The position numbers and the translations under genes were made by a program. Of a DNA stretch of 33,641 nt, positions 30,522 through 33,641 are shown piece after piece. Under the pieces are notes generated by a model, which worked only from the letters and a program-made list of their open reading frames with translations, did no database searches and was not told the DNA's origin. This DNA is from a virus. Positions within the stretch are counted from its first letter, which is position 1, and each line of letters opens with the position of its first letter. The stretch lies in the IMG/VR virus record IMGVR_UViG_3300042545_001965, positions 1-33,641 of that record. The stretch is one strand, 5' to 3'.

Positions 30522-31076
30522 TTATAGTCGTTGGTTGCAAACGTCCCAGTCAATAATTTTCCAAATATTGTCCAGGTAACGTTCTTTGTCCCATTGGTAA
30601 TCCAGGGCCCAAACGTGTTCCCACCAATCCACTAGCACACAAATATCAGTGCGTACTTGATGATTTGGAATGGTTTTAATAGTGCCTGCTGTGCTCAAGT
30701 ATACCCAGCCGCTGCCCTGGATGGCCATGGCTGTTTTCTTGAATTCTTCACGAAAATCTTCGTAGGTTTTAAAGTGTTCTTCAATAAGAGCCAACACCGC
30801 ACCTCGAGGGCGATTGGCACCTTTTGGAGCACGTAGTTGAGGAAAGAATTTGTTGTGTAGAAAACTACCAGCACGGTTGAAGTTAGCATTGCCTTCGCCG
30901 GCGTTGTAGCGTTTGGCATATCCTTTGGCCAAGTGTCCGTAGTGATATTCTAAACTTTCTTTGCTTAGTACAGGTTCTAGATCTTTTTCACCGTAAGGCA
31001 AAGGTGTGGTTTCCAGTTTGGCTGGTCTAGTGCTGGCTTCTATTAGATTGATGTCTTGGCGGATTGAGTTGTTCAT
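30522..31076 (-). CDS. sod: Fe/Mn-type superoxide dismutase
   Basis: A 184-residue enzyme converting superoxide to oxygen and hydrogen peroxide. The metal ligands align as H45 (EYHYGH), H74 (AGSFLHNKFF), D150 and H154 (VDWWEHVW); the gate tyrosine is Y53 and QGSGWVYL is typical of the fold. Several second-sphere positions differ from Escherichia coli enzymes: the residue four before H74 is Gly (as in Mn enzymes), the usual outer-sphere His near the gate is Leu, and the Gln of the Mn-type NQ pair appears as N138-H139, a pattern I associate with some archaeal enzymes. Metal preference cannot be set by eye. The product is probably cytoplasmic (no signal peptide). Start is the ATG 8 nt after the IF-1 stop. 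Confidence 0.92.
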   Translation of the reverse strand: MNNSIRQDINLIEASTRPAKLETTPLPYGEKDLEPVLSKESLEYHYGHLAKGYAKRYNAGEGNANFNRAGSFLHNKFFPQLRAPKGANRPRGAVLALIEEHFKTYEDFREEFKKTAMAIQGSGWVYLSTAGTIKTIPNHQVRTDICVLVDWWEHVWALDYQWDKERYLDNIWKIIDWDVCNQRL

Positions 31077-31084
31077 GTAGATAT

Positions 31085-31303
31085 TTAGTTGCGTCTTGTA
31101 ATACGCCCACGACCCAGGTCGTAGGGTGAGAATTCAATTTCCACACGATCCCCGGGCAATATCTTGATCTTGTTTTGCCGCATACGCCCTGAAATAACAC
31201 CAATCACCACAGAATTTGTGGTGTCTAGCTTTACCTTAAACATAGCGTTGGGCAAAGCCTCTTCCACTGTGCCTTCTAACTGTACTGCCTCTTCCTTACC
31301 CAA
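31085..31303 (-). CDS. infA: Translation initiation factor IF-1 homologue
   Basis: A 72-residue, single OB-fold protein of exactly the usual IF-1 length. It starts (TTG)[12 protein letters not shown], continues with [28 protein letters not shown] and ends [14 protein letters not shown], matching bacterial IF-1 throughout. IF-1 occupies the ribosomal A site during initiation with IF-2 and IF-3. The start is TTG at 31301-31303; no ATG or GTG exists before codon 21, and an in-frame TAG lies 12 nt upstream. AAGGAT lies ~12 nt away and the gene overlaps the stop of the upstream SH3-like gene by 8 nt, so its output may be kept low through coupling. Residues expected at the ribosome interface look conserved. 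Confidence 0.92.
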   Translation of the reverse strand: MGKEEAVQLEGTVEEALPNAMFKVKLDTTNSVVIGVISGRMRQNKIKILPGDRVEIEFSPYDLGRGRITRRN

Positions 31304-31655
31304 ATTTGTAATCTATCCTTATAAGTCTATCCCAACGGAAACTACGCCATGCACCTGCATCAATATCCCAAACAGCACAAACATCTTCGTTGGGCTTCTT
31401 TGCTTTGGGCTCTTTGGCAGCATTTTCTACAACGGGGGTCTGTGTATACTTAGCACCGTGCAAGTCACTTAAGGTGCAATTCATAACACGTACAGAACCG
31501 TCGGCCTTTTTAAACTCAACCAACTGCGGACCAGAATGTAAGAGATTTTTAATTTCAGTCTTGACAAACTCTAAGTCTTGTCCTGATAAATCAAAGGTAT
31601 GACAATCGCTGCCTTCTCTAAGACGCCGCATAAGTTGTGCTTGTTCAAAGTTCAT
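31296..31655 (-). CDS. Phage protein with SH3-like fold (DUF2693-like), 119 aa
   Basis: The 119-residue product has a helical N-terminal half ([24 protein letters not shown]) and then [18 protein letters not shown] and [20 protein letters not shown], the two segments I associate with the DUF2693 SH3-like barrel family. These occur widely in phages, with unknown role; an interaction with RNA or protein is plausible. The segment between them is Lys/Pro-rich ([13 protein letters not shown]). Its stop overlaps the TTG of IF-1, a sign that the two are translated in sequence. Confidence 0.7.
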   Translation of the reverse strand: MNFEQAQLMRRLREGSDCHTFDLSGQDLEFVKTEIKNLLHSGPQLVEFKKADGSVRVMNCTLSDLHGAKYTQTPVVENAAKEPKAKKPNEDVCAVWDIDAGAWRSFRWDRLIRIDYKFG

Positions 31656-31860
31656 ATTCGCTCCATTTCAGTTTAAAAAGTAATAGGTCTTGTGGGTCTT
31701 TAAAAATAAAGGCCATCTCAAGTAAACCAACTTCGGTGACATATCTATCGCCTGGCATGCCAAAATCTTCCAAGACTTGGGCACAAATTTCATTCCAGTG
31801 AAATTTAGAATCAGACGTCCACACAATTCTAGAACGCCAGGGAAAGTCTTTGTCAACCAC
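31645..31860 (-). CDS. Hypothetical protein, 71 aa
   Basis: A 71-residue protein beginning MVDKDFPWRSRIVWTSD (GTG start at 31858-31860) with a helical HWNEICAQVLEDFGMPGDRYV and a beta-like end. I recall similar short proteins in marine T4-like phages but no function. It overlaps the preceding gene by 8 nt and the next by 11 nt in different frames. Because the start is a non-ATG codon inside the upstream gene, an internal start cannot be excluded. Confidence 0.65.
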   Translation of the reverse strand: MVDKDFPWRSRIVWTSDSKFHWNEICAQVLEDFGMPGDRYVTEVGLLEMAFIFKDPQDLLLFKLKWSEYEL

Positions 31861-32242
31861 GACGCATTGTCGAAATTTCTACTGCTTCCTCATCACTAAA
31901 CACAGGCACGGCGTTGCTTTTGTGCATGGTACCAATGCCTTTGACCTTGGTACCTGTATACACCTTGTCTGGAGCACGAACTGCTGTACCTACACCTGTG
32001 TTGAGACTGGGAATGTGTGCAGTGCCTCGTGGGATTACAATTTTGGGCATCTTGCTGTTGGTAAAAGATTTGGAAAATACAGCTCGCTTGGGTGCATGTT
32101 TTTGTTTAAGTTGTTCCCACGCCGCTGCCTGTTCTTCAGCTTGACGTTTAGCTTCGGCACTAGCAAACTTGGGTTTGGCACGGCGTTTGCCAGTGGTTGT
32201 AAGCCAAGGACCTTCTAGATGCATGCTCATAACAATATCCAT
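31853..32242 (-). CDS. Conserved phage hypothetical, 129 aa
   Basis: A 129-residue basic protein. The C-terminal half carries AHIPSLNTGVGTA, DKVYTGTKVKGIGTMHKS and NAVPVFSDEEAVEISTMRRG, a motif set I recall from proteins of unrelated phages, function unknown. The N-terminal half is Lys/Ala-rich and helical (AEAKRQAEEQAAAWEQLKQK). It has a very strong sigma70-like promoter, yet no clear Shine-Dalgarno before the ATG at 32242; an in-frame ATG four codons later follows GGATAT and may be used. Abundant early expression is expected. Confidence 0.75.
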   Translation of the reverse strand: MDIVMSMHLEGPWLTTTGKRRAKPKFASAEAKRQAEEQAAAWEQLKQKHAPKRAVFSKSFTNSKMPKIVIPRGTAHIPSLNTGVGTAVRAPDKVYTGTKVKGIGTMHKSNAVPVFSDEEAVEISTMRRG

Positions 32243-32260
32243 TAATTAAACACAGTACAT

Positions 32261-32289
32261 ATTATAGCAGGTGTTGGATTACTGGTCAA
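32261..32289 (-). promoter_or_regulatory. Strong sigma70-like promoter with extended -10
   Basis: TTGACC (32284-32289) and TATAAT (32261-32266) are 17 bp apart on the minus strand, with TGC before the -10 (an extended -10). The -35 contains the TGA stop of the gene upstream. It drives the 31.9-32.2 kb gene and probably the IF-1/SOD/ErpA group. Confidence 0.78.
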
Positions 32290-32618
32290 CCTTGTTTCTT
32301 TAGGATTTCCCAAGCTCGTTGCTTTTCTTTTAGTTCTGCTTCTAGTCGGCGATACTGTTGGCCTAACTCCCGCAGTTGGTCCCATTCAGCTTCTAGTGCT
32401 GTATTGGGCTGTACCATACACAAGCGGTCTTGTATACCTTTCAGCGTTTCGGTCAAGCTGACCCCATTTATCACAACGTCAGCTTGGTCGCCTTTTAACT
32501 CTATCTGACCACTGGGTGTAAGCATTGCAGTAGTACTTGACCAAGTGGGGTTAGCAATAGCAGTGGTGACGTAACCACCAGTGGTCAGTGGACTGCTGGT
32601 GGTATACGGAGAGTTCAT
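32286..32618 (-). CDS. Conserved phage hypothetical, 110 aa
   Basis: The first ~50 residues are Ser/Thr-rich and extended (SSPLTTGGYVTTA); the rest is a short strand/helix unit (QIELKGDQADVVINGVSL) leading into a long coiled coil (EAEWDQLRELGQQYRRLEAELKEKQ). I recall proteins of this layout from several phages, but no function. It overlaps the YhhQ-like gene by an ATGA and its stop codon is part of the -35 box of the next promoter. Oligomerisation through the coiled coil is likely. Confidence 0.72.
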   Translation of the reverse strand: MNSPYTTSSPLTTGGYVTTAIANPTWSSTTAMLTPSGQIELKGDQADVVINGVSLTETLKGIQDRLCMVQPNTALEAEWDQLRELGQQYRRLEAELKEKQRAWEILKKQG

Positions 32619-33223
32619 TGCTTGATCTTACGCTGTAAGTAATTCAACAATAAGCCGTAGGCCGGCACAACAACCAATAGGCCCACCAACACTTTAATGA
32701 TGATGTGGTTTGTAGCAACAATGTGCCAGTTGGCAGCCATAAACGCATTAGCACCCTTGTAGAACGCAGTGAAGAAGAATGTGTAAGTGTCAATCACTGT
32801 GGTCACTACACTGGCCAAGGTTGGTGCAATCCACCAGCTGTTGTACTTTTCGCGGAAGTATTGAAACACATATACATCAAGCAAGGTGCCCAATAGGTAA
32901 GCCACACCTGACCCTACACCAATGCGAACTGCTGTAATGGTGGGTGCACCGCTTGCTAGTACAACCAGCATGCTGGCAATAATAGCAGGCACAAAGCTGA
33001 GTGCCACCACTGTTCGTCCCAGTTCCTTACCGACCATGCGTACTGTAAGGTCTGTGGCCACTATCACAAGCGGGAATGTAAAGGCTGATACTGCGATTGG
33101 ATGACCAAAGAAACCAAACTTGTATTGAACAAGCCAGTTGCTGATGGCAATAACAAAGGTATGAAATAGTACTAGTTTCACGGCTAGGCTTTTGTCCAAG
33201 CCTGGTAAAAATCGATCTAACAT
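32615..33223 (-). CDS. yhhQ: YhhQ-family (VUT) queuosine-precursor transporter
   Basis: A 202-residue membrane protein with about six hydrophobic segments. It carries the family signature around FTFPLVIVATDLTVRMVG (~48-65), followed by GVAYLLGTLLDVYVFQYFRE (~110-129) and WWIAPTLASVVTTVIDTYTF (~134-153), which match Escherichia coli YhhQ, a preQ0/preQ1 importer. YhhQ proteins supply 7-deazaguanine for queuosine tRNA modification; some phages with 7-deazaguanine DNA are reported to carry the transporter. No queC-D-E, dpdA or tgt gene is in the window. Its start overlaps the stop of the 60-residue gene upstream (TAATG) with the AAGGA Shine-Dalgarno inside that gene. Confidence 0.85.
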   Translation of the reverse strand: MLDRFLPGLDKSLAVKLVLFHTFVIAISNWLVQYKFGFFGHPIAVSAFTFPLVIVATDLTVRMVGKELGRTVVALSFVPAIIASMLVVLASGAPTITAVRIGVGSGVAYLLGTLLDVYVFQYFREKYNSWWIAPTLASVVTTVIDTYTFFFTAFYKGANAFMAANWHIVATNHIIIKVLVGLLVVVPAYGLLLNYLQRKIKQ

Positions 33224-33405
33224 TAATTTTCCTTATTGATTAATTTGCGTAGGGTAAAGGTCCCGTCTTTATTATCAATCCATTCAAGCGTGTCACCAGT
33301 TTTCCAATCCAGATGTTCGCATAATTCATCACCCAGGTCCAACAACATTTCTCCTGGGTGATCTGGGTCTTCGACTATGGTACGAATGAACGAATAACGT
33401 GTCAT
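33223..33405 (-). CDS. Small protein resembling an AbrB/MazE-type domain, 60 aa
   Basis: A 60-residue protein with LLDLGDELCEHLDWKTGDTLEWIDNKDGT.FTLRK in its second half (key residues: the GDTL turn and the strand WIDNKDG), which resembles the swapped-hairpin DNA-binding or antitoxin fold of AbrB/MazE proteins. Many T4-like marine phages seem to carry a protein of this shape. It begins with the ATG right after the stop of the Hc1-like gene (AAATAAATG). Regulation of transcription is a guess; no toxin gene lies next to it. Confidence 0.6.
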   Translation of the reverse strand: MTRYSFIRTIVEDPDHPGEMLLDLGDELCEHLDWKTGDTLEWIDNKDGTFTLRKLINKEN

Positions 33406-33597
33406 TTATTTTGCAACAGTCATGGCTTCTTTTTCTGCGGTAATTTCTTTGCGTCGTTCTTTGATGGCCTTGCTCATTTCCTGCAGAGCTTTGCGAGCTC
33501 GAGCAGCCGCGGCTTTGACACCTTTGCTGGTAAATTTCTCGTTTTCAGACATGTATGTTTCAAATGCTGTTTTGATTGCGTCGTGGTTTACTGACAT
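33406..33597 (-). CDS. Histone H1-like (Hc1-type) basic protein, 63 aa
   Basis: A 63-residue, Lys/Ala/Glu-rich helical protein. Its central part, KGVKAAAARARKALQEM then KERRKEITAEKEA, resembles the N-terminal part of the chlamydial histone-like protein Hc1 (KAAAxRxRxxxxxL...RKE...EK). This suggests compaction or coating of DNA. It lacks the long Lys/Ala tail of Hc1. The Shine-Dalgarno AAAGGAGAATTAC is the best in the window, and a possible -10 (TATAAC, 33614-33619) lies upstream, so the protein is likely abundant. Confidence 0.65.
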   Translation of the reverse strand: MSVNHDAIKTAFETYMSENEKFTSKGVKAAAARARKALQEMSKAIKERRKEITAEKEAMTVAK

Positions 33598-33611
33598 GTA
33601 ATTCTCCTTTA

Positions 33612-33641
33612 GTGTTATAGTTTATGCTTTTAATAACACAA
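33612..33641 (-). promoter_or_regulatory. Possible promoter with inverted repeat upstream of the Hc1-like gene
   Basis: On the minus strand TTGTGT (33636-33641) and TATAAC (33614-33619) are 16 bp apart. GTGTTAT (33612-33618) and ATAACAC (33633-33639) form a 7-bp inverted repeat spanning the spacer. The window edge cuts the context. Confidence 0.3.

Noticed and set aside
30522-30527. TATAAT upstream of the ErpA gene as a promoter
   Set aside because: No acceptable -35 at 16-18 bp and no extended -10, so not called.
31205-31223. Inverted repeat CACCACA/TGTGGTG inside the IF-1 gene
   Set aside because: Seven base pairs within conserved coding sequence and no regulatory context.

Overview
The window is part of a tailed-phage genome, most likely a T4-like myovirus of an aquatic Gram-negative bacterium. 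The signs are a gp44-type clamp loader, PhoH, a GroES-like co-chaperonin, peptide deformylase, long glycine/asparagine-rich fibre proteins, tightly packed genes with 4-20 nt overlaps, and short TAAATA-type elements resembling T4 late promoters (one is the full TATAAATA). Almost every gene is on the minus strand. The three on the plus strand are a radical SAM gene, phoH and a small membrane protein. No tRNA gene, rRNA, CRISPR array or IS element was seen, and no stretch longer than about 150 nt lacks a gene.

Layout, left to right. Positions 1-2496 hold the first 832 residues of a multidomain protein (Pol-beta-type nucleotidyltransferase fold, HELVH metallopeptidase, apparent ParB-like start) that runs off the left edge. 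Next come a radical SAM/SPASM-like gene (+), a GT25-like and a GT-A glycosyltransferase, an HxGH nucleotidyltransferase and four small unknown proteins. At 7.4-11 kb a proteostasis block encodes ClpA, peptide deformylase and a DnaJ-like protein. From 11 to 19 kb there is a mixed set: an SGNH-like protein, conserved unknowns, PhoH (+), a HAD phosphatase, a sulfotransferase-like protein, the clamp loader ATPase, a GroES-like protein and a short DnaE-like palm fragment.

From 19 to 30 kb lies the adhesion module: a small virion protein, a He_PIG/Ig-like repeat protein, an 882-residue fibre with a pectate-lyase-type beta-helix, two paralogous LamG/concanavalin-like proteins and a 1112-residue fibre ending in a C1q-like domain. 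A plus-strand holin-like gene with its own terminator is inserted in this module. From 30 to 33.6 kb is a compact run of host-type genes: an ErpA-type Fe-S carrier, an Fe/Mn superoxide dismutase, translation initiation factor IF-1 (TTG start), a YhhQ-type queuosine-precursor transporter and an Hc1-like basic protein, mixed with small phage proteins of unknown role.

Two kinds of promoter are visible. Sigma70-like sites with 17-bp spacers precede the radical SAM gene, dnaJ, the clamp loader and the 31.9-32.2 kb gene, and a weaker one precedes the 14.6-14.9 kb gene. TAAATA-type late elements precede the glycosyltransferase, fibre and holin-like genes. The most unusual points are the phage-borne IF-1, SOD, ErpA and YhhQ set, the proteostasis set (ClpA with an IGF loop, PDF, DnaJ, GroES), the DnaE-like fragment that stops before the catalytic aspartates, the operator-like palindrome enclosing a -10 box, and the mosaic fibre genes. 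Family assignments come from reading motifs by eye; no database search was run.
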